Source: Rhea pennata (lineage: Eukaryota > Chordata > Aves > Rheiformes > Rheidae). From it: a DNA stretch of 64,000 bases. Under the pieces are notes generated by a model that saw only the letters and a list, made by a program, of their open reading frames with translations, ran no database searches and had not been told where the DNA came from. This document shows, one piece after another, positions 1 through 12,510 of this stretch (position 1 is the stretch's first letter; the number at the start of each line of letters is the position of its first letter). The position numbers and the translations under genes were made by a program. The DNA lies in NCBI RefSeq assembly GCF_028389875.1, contig NC_084687.1, positions 7,786,157-7,850,156 of the forward strand, read 5' to 3'.

Positions 1-3000
1 AACATGCATAAGATGAGTTTTCCATATTGAGTTTTAGAAACCTTTGCTGCCTCTGTAGCTTTTTGTATTTTTGTTTCAAGTGTAGTTCCACAATCAGATC
101 GGGGAGTTCCTTTTTTTCTAGGTTGTTTCTGAATGTTGGATGGCTGGATTCAAGTTTTAGCTTAGATAATCTGATTCTGCCTTTGGAGGCTTTGGCAAGC
201 AGCTATCTTAAAACATTCTGGGATAGTGGGTTTTTTGTTTCAATATTGGGACTGAAGATACTGAGTCCTGTGGATTACTTCTGTAGCATTACTTTGAAGG
301 TATCATGTATATATGTCTACACTGTACAGTGGCTAAGATGATTTACAATATCTTTGACTTTTAAACTGTAAGTAGTCTTTAAAATTTCTTGGATAACTTC
401 ATGTATGTTAGAGCATCTGCAAATAATAACTGAAAAATTGTATATCTGTCCAGTTAGTTTTACAACTGCCTACACTTTTGTGTAGTGTATTGTAGCTCTA
501 CTTTATTTCTTACATTTCAAGAATATAGAAGATTGCCAAATATTGAGTTTGTGTTATGTTTCAACCTAAAAATAAATGTTTCTGTAAGCCTGGCAATAAA
601 TTCCTTGAAGAACCTGAATCCAGAACATTAGCATTTATGTAGACAGTAAGTCTCTGCCCAAAGAAATGAACTAATTTAAATTAATTTTATTGTGAAAGAC
701 CCAATAGTTCCCTGCGAAATCCTATTAGTTGTCAGATGTCAGAAACATTTACATGGTGTGCAATGTCTGGAAAGCAACAAGATGTGATTTTACTAGTCAT
801 CAAAGATACTTCAAAGTAGCTATTGTCCAAAAAGCTGAGGTGTATCTCCTGATAAGCCCATAATCACTTGTTTCCAGGAAGTACTAAGGCAAGAAACACA
901 TCTGTAGGAATCTAGCTGTTCCTATAATAATAATATTTTAATTTAGCAAGTTTGTAGTGGCTGCCATTGTTACAGGGCAAGCTTTACTCTGACCCTTTAA
1001 AGGTCTCTCTCCATGTATATCCTTTAAATTCCTAATTCTGTAATTTCCTTACCCCAGTTCACAATATTGCATTTCTTTTTGTGTTTTCTGTATATCTATT
1101 CGCTTACCCAGCAGAATATTGATGTTTGCGGAGATGTGTAGCTGGCGGATAGAAAAAAAATCTTTTTATCAGTATGCGGTTCTTTGCTGGGTTCCGGCAT
1201 TGACTCTTGTAGTGAATCAGATTGATGTGCTGGCTAGAGCCCTGCAGGTAAGATGATTTGGTTGATAGTTGAGACTCAGGATGGCTCTTAACCATACTGT
1301 GTCTTTGCGTCTTTGCTTCCTTCTTCCTGTGTGTTTTTTTTTTTTTAAACCACTTTCTATTACTTAGTACAGTAAATATAAATATCCAAATAACAAGATC
1401 TTGTATAATGATAATAACTTATGTTCAGCAGTTTTATTTCTGTTATGATGAGCTCAGGGATATAAACTACATTCTATATTGTTTTAGTAACTACTAGATG
1501 GATTGAAGTGGGAAAGGAGCAAAGATTTGGAAGCGGCAACAATAGTCTGGAATATGCAAAGGTGGGAAATACAACTTTTTATTATTTTAACTGCCTGAAA
1601 TAAGAGCAGAGAGCAGGTTTAAATCTAAAGTAATTTTAATTATTTGTGGGAAAGGGCATGGCCATAAAATATTTCATGATTTTGGTGATGTCAAAAATGG
1701 TGTAGTCTTGATACAAAAGTGATTTCTGTGGTTGAGCTTTTGTACTTTAATTCTTGGTTCAGATTGGAAATCTTCAACATCTATGTCCTGTGTTTAAAAC
1801 TATTGAATTGTTTTGCATCAGCCTAGTGGTTCCTACTTCATGTTGAAGAATCTCTGCTTGCATGACTATAAAAATAAATTTTGAACAATTGCTTACAGCA
1901 GGAAATGTAATCAGTTAAAGCCTAATGAAGCATATACCTCAGAGCAGACTCATCTGCTAAAATATTAGGTTGCTTGAATCTCTGCTGCAAATGAGTAGTT
2001 TCATAATTGCATTTAAAGTTAGGTTGATAATATACTCTTTTATCCAGATGATATCTTCCTAAAAGTAATCTGCCCTCAGTCACTGAACATTTTGCTACAT
2101 AGAGGTGTTCTAAAGAAACACAGAAGCTGGAGAAGCTCTTTTTGTGAGCATTAAAAATCCATTGAGAAAAGGTATATATGAATTCCCTCTGCAAAAACAT
2201 TCTATGTCCATACCAGTCATGCTAATTTATGAAGGCTTACAATGTTAGTTTATTCTTGTCAAGTGCTTTTAATTCAAGATGCATAATCTACTATAAATTA
2301 TTGAACCAGTTGAAATAAATTCATCTTATTTTTCGTATTCTTGCTGCTTTAAGTCACTGTGTGGTGTTCACAGGCAGCCTGACAGATGCCTAACTAGATG
2401 TGCTGTCCATGCACAGTACATTGCTTTACGTGCTGTGTGAAGTGATACCTGAGTTTGTCTTTTGTGTTTTTTGTTAATTTTGAAAATGGTAAAATACTAA
2501 TAACATTTTAGACTCGGTTGGCATACCTCTAAGGATTTTTATTCTTTTTTTAAGAGGGCTTTTTGTGTAGTATTGCAAATATGACATTTTTAAGTGAAAA
2601 TAAGAGTTTTGCTTAGGGAAAGAATGCTTTAGAGGATGCCATATACCTCCCTTATTGCTGCTTTTCGTGAATGTGCAGTCGCTCTGGAAGTCTTTTCTGC
2701 TTAGCAACAACTAGCTAAAAGTTTAAGAACTTACACAAAGCCAGTGCTAGACGCAAGGCAGAAGCTGCCTGGATTCTCTGATCCTAATGACTGAGAGTTC
2801 CAGCAGACTGGAATTATTAGTAATGTGAATTAATAGGCCAAACCGTGGAGGTGAGCGTGCAGTTGCTCTTGACAGCTCTTCAGAATGAGCTGTAACTTTC
2901 AAGGGGAAAAGACAGAGAGCAGTAATGATTTATGCCACTCCCACTATTGCTTTGGTGTTCCTGAATCAGCACCTTTGATATAATTTTGCTGGGTTAACTG

Positions 3001-6000
3001 CTCTGATCTGTGCCTTGCTTTGTAGTTGGATTTCTTCCGCCAAGTGTTGTGATATGACATGTTAGTAGTCTGTCTGTCTTCAGTTCTAGTTTGCAATTCG
3101 GTAGAAAGTAATAGAATCCAAAAAGCTGAGCAGTTCCTTTTTTTTCTGGTCTATCTTGCTCTTCATACTTTCTTTTCTGGGAGAAAACTATCATATTTAG
3201 TTGAAAATCCTAGGTGCCATAACTGATTAAATGAATAGTGATGAAACAGCAGGATATGCTGCACAAGAGAAAAGAGAGATTCCTTTCATTTTTAACACTA
3301 CCTGACAATAAATGTAGCACATAGGGAAATTTTATTTCTTTATGTCATTACTTAAAGAACAGCATATCTTTAAATCATAAATGCAAGTTTCCGTGGAAAA
3401 GATGGTTCAAAATTAAGTTATAACAAAATTTAAATTCATTGAATTGAATCAGTGAGGTTCATGTCTGCGTGATAGGTTAATGTATAGTCATTCTCTGTGG
3501 TCAAGGTAAGAATTTACTTATGTCTCCTAATGAATTTTGCTGATAGCTAATGCATGTTTTGCTGGAAATAGAAACCAGTCTCCTGTTGTTATGGATATGT
3601 CAGTTTCTCCTGTTTTTTGTTTTTCGTTTGTATATGTAGTTCCACGTGAATGACAGGAATGGCTCTTGACTAAAATCTTCATGCAGGTGAAAGAGAGAAT
3701 AACTTTTTCTGAACTGGAAGATTTTTAAAGCATTTTAAAAAATATTGGCAGGTCTTGAATTCTTTCTTCATACATACATCTGACTATAGTAACATTGTGT
3801 GATTCGGATACACTTACTGTGGAACACTACAGTGAACACTGGCTACATTCTCTAAGGCATTCTGGGGAAAAATTTATATCATATAAGATTCCTTAAAGGT
3901 TTAATTTAACCACAGTTGATACTAAATGCTATTTTGTAGCTTATGTTTTGAGAGGAAGTCTTTCACATATGACTTTTTTTTTGAAATTGATGTGACTTAA
4001 GCAGTCTTAAAAGCTGCAGTGCCATTTATACTAGAACTTAAAAACATCAGCATTTACACTTTTCTGTACCAAACTTGTCTTTGTTTAGGAATGTGTTGAA
4101 AAATCTGTGAGAGATATTATCTTGGTTCTTTCCAACCATGGTTACATAAAAGAGGAGAGAGGGAGCACTGATCGTACTATTTATGAGAAATACTTAGCAG
4201 CGCTGTTTTGTTACTTGTGTGTAGTGTATATTTTCATATACTCTGTGTTCTTGCAGAGACCGATGACTTTTCTTTGGTAAATACTCTTCATTTCTTTTAT
4301 TAAGAATTGCAACACATGCCTATATATTTTTCACTTCTGTGTGCCCTTGATTCTTAGCTATTGTAACAGACTAAATAATGCTTCTCTCAATTCAGAAATG
4401 TCACGTGAAATCTGAGAGAGTCATGCATTAATATTAGTCATGGCCAATGCACATCTGGAGTTGCAAGGATTTTGCTGACCGTATATATTGCACAAAGAGC
4501 ATGAGAGCTTTAGAGTCTTTATCTATTTAAACATTCAGGCTTTCAATCTCTAATCAATACAGCTATGACTATGGCATATTTGATAATTTGGTGCAGAGGA
4601 ATGCTGACCTAGAACTCTGATTTTGATATTTTAAATTTCTAGGAGTCCTTGAGAACATAGTGAAGCATAGCTATATTTTTCTGAAACTTGTATTTATTAT
4701 TGAACTGCCTCTGTCTGGCATAGCATAACTTAACTTTAGGGAATGTCATAGCTTGTGGTTTTGAAATGTTGGGATCTCCTGAATTCCTTGAGGCTACTTG
4801 AGGAGCCTGTTTGAGAAGCTTCAGTTGCTTAATAAAAATTACAAAATTGCTTTTCCTTGGAGCAGGAATTGCTTCTTTATGAATGTGTCTAATGCTTAGT
4901 GTTGGAGACCCTGTCATAACTGGGAGCTCCAGGGGTATACTGCAGTAAAACCAATGTTCAGCACATCTTCATTTAAAGTATCCTAAAAAAATAATTGAAA
5001 TATTGTTGTTGCCCACTGACATGATATTTGGATAGAAGACTGTATGCCAAGGAAGTGGGTCATAGATTAAAAGAAATGAAGAAACTCAGAGTCTAGTAAA
5101 TAGAAAATAAAGTGACTGCTATCCTTAGCTTTTTGAAGGAACTATATAAATGGTTCTGCTTCACTATGGTTAGTGAGTGGTGAGAAGCAAGTGGAAATGG
5201 TAGGCAGAGAAATTTGAGAATGATAAATGTCTATATTTGGCTGCAGTTCATGATGGCTCTTTCATTTTTCTTGGTCAATGTAATTCCAGTGTGCAAAGCT
5301 GAACTGTGTGTGTAGGGGGGTTTTTTGTGGTAAAAGAGCAAATCTGTAGTCCAACTGTTTGCCCAAAAAAGCTTACTGACTGCATTTCAGCATGAGCTAA
5401 CATTTGAAAATGAACTTCTACTGTTAAGAAAATAGCTATGTTTTAAAACATTCAGTGTGATGCTGAGATGTTTGAAATGGATCTGACATTTGAAAGTTTG
5501 CTGTTATGTCTTTGAAAAACTATGTTTAGGGATTCAGTAATGAAAGACCTTGAACTTCCACTCATGAACTTAGCTAGAGGACTTATTTTACAATAAGCTT
5601 TTTCTCTTGCCTATGTTGGTTAGTAACTTAAGAGGTTTGACCTGTGTTTTGTGTGAGTGGTATAGTACATTTGTCAAACTCTTACACTGTTAAACTCGAG
5701 GCTGAAATAGGTTAGTGGGCCTAGAAATTATACACAGTGTGATAGCATGTCTTCCTATGGAAAGCAGGCTAAAAATAAGCCTGTATATTTTTTGAATAAG
5801 TTCTATTCTAATCAGAACATTATAAAGAAAAGTCTTGGCATGTGAACGTGTACCCTTCTGTGTGAAAATAATGACATGATCCAAGCAGATTAAATCGTTT
5901 ATCTAACTCAGAACAGCTGCAAGGGTATTTTTGTTTGGGGATATGAATGAAATGTGTCATTCTGTAGAACTTCATGCTACTCAAGCAGTAAGGAATGCTA

Positions 6001-7840
6001 TGTTATATATGTATCAGTATGTGAAATGTGATGCTATGTTGGGAAAACACAAGGACAGACAATTTTTGCCATACAGTAAAATAGGTTAACTTGTAAATGT
6101 GCTCTCTTTGTACTCTTGTACTAGGATGGGCCATTTAAATAGTACTCACTAAGTATATGGGAATACTGAATTCACTATTAGTTGCAGATTATCAGAAGGA
6201 AGCATTACAGGCGTTAATATTGAAAAAGAGTTCAGGGAATCAAATACATTTTGTTCAATTGTGCCATGTTAATTTTGCCTTCTAGAGCAAATCATTTAGC
6301 TTGCATTCGCAATAAACCATTTTCTGTGAAGTGAATACACTAATGCCACACAAACTTTAGAGAATGAAAGGAAGATTGCTCGAAAACAAGCCACAGTTGC
6401 ACTGAGGAAAATCTGCTCCAACTACTGTGTCTCAGTAAGTCTTCTGGGATAAAATGGGCAAATATAAGAAGGAAAACCTTTGTTCTAGCCACTAGAAAAA
6501 ATAGATAGAGAGACTCTTCTCCCCTTTTGTTAAGTGAATTCTAATATTAGGCTATATCAATCTATATAACCTTTGTGTTGTGTGTTTTTCTGGTGTGATA
6601 AACTAAATATTTACTCGATCTGAATTGTGAATTACTAGATTTTTTTTTTCTGTGCCTGCAGCAGTTTGATTGCTCATAGTCCAATTTTCAACTAGCTTAC
6701 AGTTGCTGCAGGCAATCTTTCACTAAAAATTTCAAATTTTTAAAGCTGTCTTCTACAGAGACTGTCAAAGTTTTACATTTAGCAAAAGGATTGCTTATCT
6801 TTGTCTTGGAGCATTCTGGTTCTATATCTGCTCAGGTAAGAACAGACTAAATGCATTATGTATTATTATAACCTATAGCAGGTACAGCAGATTCTGATTT
6901 CATACTTCCATGTTTGTATTGAACTTTACAGTATGAGTGTAATAACAAGTATTACTCATGTCAGAGAGGCTCTGTAGGTATAGTCAATTACACAGTGCCT
7001 AAAATTCTGCAAGAGGTTGAGTGCATAATTAGGAAGCCTTAATAAAATACTATCAGCAATATTATTGAAACAACCTTGTATTACTAAATTTTAGAGCATG
7101 TTTGCATATTGCAAATTCTAATTCTTGTTTTGACCTGTAGATTTTTTTTGTAAGCACATCCTTTTATCATCAACTTGTTTAGAGCCTGTGTCACCATATA
7201 GGCTTCATAATCTAGGATGATAGTTCTGATTAAATTATATTCTCTGCTGCTAATTATTATGCTTTATACGTAGGCACTACAGATCATCAATGTGTTTGTT
7301 TATTATTTTCTCAATAAAATACTAAATCAAAGAGAGGAAAGAAAAGTCTCTAAAAATAAAATAAAAGGTCAAGCTCTTCTCTTGTGGAAAGTCCTGTTGC
7401 ACTTTTATTTCCCACAGTTAAGTTGGAGGAAATGGTTATGTTTGCATTTTATTTGAAACCCATTCATTATTTTAATAATTTGAATTCTACTCGTATGTCC
7501 TTCAGTGTCTGATCTTATATCAGAAACAGCTGTATAGTTCTTTGTGCTTTGCCATTATTCTATTTAATAATGGCTATATTAAAATACTTGGCATTATTAG
7601 GAAAAATCCTACCCATTCTTAACTTTCCTGAGTGTATGACTGTGGTTAATGGATTTGTGTGTGTGCGTGCAATATGATATCATATCTGATGCTAGTATAC
7701 TTGAAGCAGGTAACTTGAAGCTTGAACTGTTTCACTCAAATGATTTTCATTTTAAAAATCCTTGAAGCTGTAGGCAGAAAAGGTATTAGGCTATGCAAAC
7801 TTTCTTGCTACCAATGCATTACATATGCAGCAGTTGCTGG

Positions 7841-7857
7841 TTTTTTTTTTTTTTTTT
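7841..7857. repeat. T17 homopolymer
   Basis: Run of 17 T followed by CT-rich sequence (TCTCCCCCTC) in intron 1. It resembles a pyrimidine tract, but no exon follows that I can support. Confidence 0.95.
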
Positions 7858-9972
7858 CTCCCCCTCTTTACTCCTCAGCCATTTCTTTGGTGCCTGACTC
7901 TTTGGCTTTGATTTACTCTACTTATGTTTTCATATGTTCTGTCTCAGCATTTGGCAACCACTTCAAAAGTTAATGTGTAGTGGTCATTGATCTTTACTTT
8001 CAGGATCACAGTCATCTAGATATGTCTTGGCTCAATTGAATATTCAGCAGTAAATTTCTTAGTGCAGGCCACTGTTGACAGGAGTTCCAAAGCAGTACAT
8101 CTGTTTGCTGTCTGGTAGAAGGAAAGTGTAAGGCATTAAATCACAATGAAGAATCTCAGTGATGTACACCAATGGTTGGTAGATATGAGTTCCCATGCAC
8201 ACATGCCATAAAAAGGCATTTTCTGTGAAGGTGTCGAAAGAAAAAAGTTCTGTTCTAAAAACAAAAGAATTGTGAAGTGGTAGTAATAACTATATGTTCC
8301 TGTGGAGAGTTCCAAGTGTGCTTCAGGCTGATAAATAGCTCATTACTTTCAGAGACCAGGCAGTTGTATTTCTGTAATAGTTATTTATTTAAAGTTTTAA
8401 CTTCTTGTTTAGCATATTGACCATGTGAACAAGCATTGTTCCCTTAAGCTTAGAGATTGAGTCCCTTGCTCCAGTTTGTTGTAAGACTCCGAGATGTTTT
8501 TGTATAATTTGTCTAGTGACTGGCGAGAAAAGAGAAAGAAAGGAAAGGGAGGTATTTTGAGTAGTTTGTCCCAGAAGTCCTGTTCTAAAAATCTGTCCAA
8601 AAAAAGAACTCATTCATGTTCCCTCCTTTCTTTTGTTTTTGTTTTAATAATGCCTCCTTTTAAATAAGGTTGTGAGACTGACACCTTGAGTTCACATTTT
8701 GTGGCTGGTATTGTTTGGCTGCAGGCAGCCTCCTGGAAAATGCACAGTATGATAATTTGGTATACTGTATGGGGGAAGGTAATTCTAAAAATGGAAAAAG
8801 GCAATAGATATTTTGGTGAAAGTTCAAATCATGTATTGATAATCTGTAATCTGTCATGAAAGAATTAAAGCTCCCTTAAGAGTTCCAAAGAGTGTAATGT
8901 ATTTTTCTAGGGGAAACTTGTGGTTTTATATACTGCTGTAGTGACTTTAGATTCACACATTCATTTTGAATTACCTTAAAGAGGCGTGGGGGGAGGGTGT
9001 TGAGTGGAGTTGTGTTCATACAACCAGTAATGTGGTCTGCAGCACTGGATGGTAAACTGCTTCTGAGCTAAGTAAGGCTGTAAATATGCAGCATTAATGC
9101 ATATGCAACATAAAATGCTGCAGTCCTATCTCTGCCCTTCTTTTTCCACAATAGAAAAGACCACTTTTCCATAGTAATCCATCTTTCTACCACACAGTCT
9201 GAGCAAAACTTATCTGCTGACTAGATCAGAACATTCTTAAAATTCTACCTTCTGTTGTTTGTATAATTGAAATAATTGGTACCTCCCACATGTTTCTTGT
9301 TATACTGGAAATGTAGCTGTATGTTTGTTAGATGCAGGACATTGTTGCATAAATATTAAAAGGCTGCTGTTATTGTTTTGTTTTTCATACATAATGTGAT
9401 TTTCTTGCATGTTTTTTTTAGGAAGGATTTATTTTACTAAGTGAACGCATATGCTCAATTCTGCAACTCATGTTAAACTATAATCTGAGAGTAATTGCTG
9501 GTGAATATTGTAAGATTAATGCCTTGCACACTGATTATAACTTTGGTTTCCTAATGCAATATATCTGTTTTGTGTAGCTGAATGTTTCTTTAAATGGCCT
9601 TAAATGACCTTGCTTAGTTAAGTCAGAGTTAATCTTACTTCATGTATAACAAGCTAGTTTTAATTAAATAGTAGATGTTTTCCATTTGATCAACCTAGAT
9701 AATTCCTGTTTTAGTTAGCTGCTTCTAAGCAAAGACATTTAGCCCTTAACATGTGTCTTGCTTAGAATTTTCATATGTAAGTATTTAAGTCATGTTGACT
9801 GTTTGCTTGTGTGACATATTACAAAGCCTAGTGTAACCTCAGACCGCATGGAATTCTGATTTTGTTTTTAAATTTGCCTCATCAGATTTGTTCCCATTGA
9901 GAAAACAAAATTAATATTAGGTAAAGGTATTGAAACTGCACTTTTTCATTCTTTTCTTCCGTTTCATCTTGG

Positions 9973-9993
9973 AAAAAAAAAAAAAAAAAAAAA
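9973..9993. repeat. A21 homopolymer
   Basis: Run of 21 A in intron 1 with no adjacent retroposon body recognised. Confidence 0.95.
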
Positions 9994-10667
9994 GGACCTA
10001 AACCTTACTGCTGAAGATTAATCTAGGGACAAAGAGGGCTGAGGCAATTTAAGATAAGGAGTAGTGGGTGATATGAAATTGGGGATTTGAAATCAAGTTC
10101 AGAATCAGTATGTAGGTCTGCATATTTTGTTGTTAGCTTTCATGTTTGATTATTTTCTAAAATTTGGTCTTTAAAAATGTGTTTTCTTTTAAAATGTTAC
10201 TAACTTTTAAAATACACTTAGCACAATCTAGTAGCTTTGGAAAAGTCTAACCTACAGAAAATTATATATATAAAATAAGCTCTATTGAGCTGATTAGCTA
10301 AATTGGAATTATGTCTCTGATGTACCTCAATATGTGTCTATAAACCACTTTTTTTACTTTAGATTCATTCTGTATCTGCAGCCATTGTAACAAATTCTTT
10401 GATGTTTAGCCTCTGAAATGAGGTTTCAGTATCATTAGCTGTTGTAAATACAGTGATGAATGTTTCTCTGGATATGATAATTATGCAATCTTTCTCTTAT
10501 TATAGATTTATACTACATACAGCAGCAAATCAAAGCAGAAAGATGGTGTTGCATGTAAAATCTATTGTGATTTGGTTTTTTTTTGTTTGTTTTTATTTTG
10601 TTTTGTTTTTTAGCTGCCTTTGAAACCAATGAAAACCAAATTCCTCATTTCAGAGCTACCAGCTACT

Positions 10668-10681
10668 CCAGGAGGTGGCAG
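10668..10681 (+). promoter_or_regulatory. Candidate CTCF-like motif
   Basis: CCAGGAGGTGGCAG matches the CTCF core CCASYAGRKGGCRS at 13 of 14 positions (mismatch at the fifth base). It lies in intron 1 about 200 bp left of a GC-rich patch. A single motif match in 64 kb can be chance; no occupancy is shown. Confidence 0.35.
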
Positions 10682-12493
10682 CAAAATGCAGTTGCAAACT
10701 GCTTTTACTTTGATTGTTAAAATTGTAGTTTGACACATCTGATGATATAGGTACACTGATTCAGTCCCATCCATTGCTGACAGACATGAGTCTACTGGTG
10801 AGCTAACAGACCAAGGTCTGTCTGTCTGCAAACCGTTGGATTTTCAAGTCTTGAAATGAGACTGCCTGGCAGACAGTTCCTGGTGTGATACAGCCATGTG
10901 AAGTGCTCTTATACCCGCTAGAAAATAAACTTGTATTTGTCCGAAATGGAATGAATGCAATTAAGTTTATGCCGCAGCTTTACCTTGCGGGGATAAGATG
11001 CGGAAATAGAACAGCTGGCCTTTTGCCATCCTCTGTGGGCGTAGGCAGGGGAGCAGGCAATGTTGCCAGCAAGGACTGCAGAGGTCATGTTTCCTCTGCC
11101 CAGGCTTCACCCTGCCCTTCTTCCTGTGCATCATCATCCTCCTCCTCCCATCTGCCCCCACCTTCCCACAGGACATATGCTCTTTCCTCATCCAAATCCA
11201 ATTTTTTGGACCAAGCAGAGGACTGTGACAGGGAAGCCATCAGCCAAGGCACTGGCTGTGTGGAGAATGGTGAGGACAGCCAGGGAAGGTACTGGTGTTT
11301 GAGGAGAGCTTTGGTCTCTCTACGTGTTCCAGTTTGGTTGGGACCAGGCAAATTTGGTAACAGGTGTTTAGGTAGAGATCTGTACAGCGTGCTGCTTTCC
11401 CAGACCAAGGCCTGTAGGCGCTACTGCCATGTACGTGGTAGTGATCTCTTTGGCTTTTTACATACCATTTTCCCCACATTGTTAAGCTGACATTGCTAAT
11501 TCAGTTATGTCAGTAAAAATGCCTACTTCAACCTGATGTGTGCAAATCTAGGTTTTGTGTCCTTCTGAATACTTTTAGTATGGTAACACTAGCTCTTAAG
11601 GAGCGAACTGCTTATGAATGCAGCTTCCTGTCATGTCCTAAGTAATGCTTAAATTATAACTTAAGAAATTATACATTAGCTTTGAATCAGAACTGAAGAA
11701 GAAACTATGGCCCAGTTGATAAATTGGAATGAGTGTGCAATGATGAGATGACAAGCCTTATGAAAGCTTGGAATAATTTTAGTATTTTTTCCCTATTGGA
11801 GTATTTCTGCTGTTATGGATCATCTCCTTCTATAGTTAAAATAATGGAGAAGTCAATGAGGCAATGTGGCACTGTGCATTTCCAAAGATACCTTATTTTC
11901 TAAGGACTGAAAAAATATTTAGTGTATGATACTGAACCGTAAACTTCGACTAGGATTTTAATGATGCGTCAGTGTCTCTAAATCTGAAACTTGCACCCTC
12001 TCAGCTCTTTAATAGACATGTCTTTCACAATTCTCCTTATGTATGCTACCACATACATTCAGGGGAAGAAAACAAGTGTTTTTTTTAATAGGAATCGACT
12101 TACTGGAGAAGACTTTTAACTAGATCTCTCTGGAAGGATCAGCCTATTGGCTGGCTACTCCTTGAGCATACATTTTGAATTCCAGCAGTAATTTGCCTAG
12201 AATTTGTTTTGTACTACAGAATACACGTGAAATGATTTTGTGTGTTAAATGCTACAGTGAAAATATAAGGAGCCCTAATAATTAAAATAAAAATGATAAT
12301 ATTTAATAGAAAATGAACATTCTTTTACAAAACTGCAACTTGGAAAAAAGTGATTTTTGAGTAAACTGTATGTTTTTTGGGGAAAAATTTGAAATAAAAA
12401 TGTGCGGTTACTCAGTCTCCCGTCATCATTGCAGCTGCCATTAGCCTATAGATGTCATTGTCTCTATGGGTTGTTAACATGGAAACTTTAGAA

Positions 12494-12510
12494 TACAGCT
12501 CCCAGCATAC
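12494..12510 (+). promoter_or_regulatory. Candidate ZNF143/THAP11 (Staf-type) motif
   Basis: TACAGCTCCCAGCATAC differs at two positions from the common form TACAACTCCCAGCATGC. Such sites usually sit in promoters, yet this one is deep in intron 1 with no CpG island. Treat as a weak candidate. Confidence 0.3.

Noticed and set aside
9973..9993. A21 run as the tail of a processed pseudogene
   Set aside because: No coding-like or UTR-like body and no target-site duplication is seen next to it.
10885..11490. 201-codon open frame on + with overlapping frames on -
   Set aside because: No recognisable domain, no known family, and the composition reflects a GC-rich, stop-poor patch. Not called as a gene; kept only as a finding.
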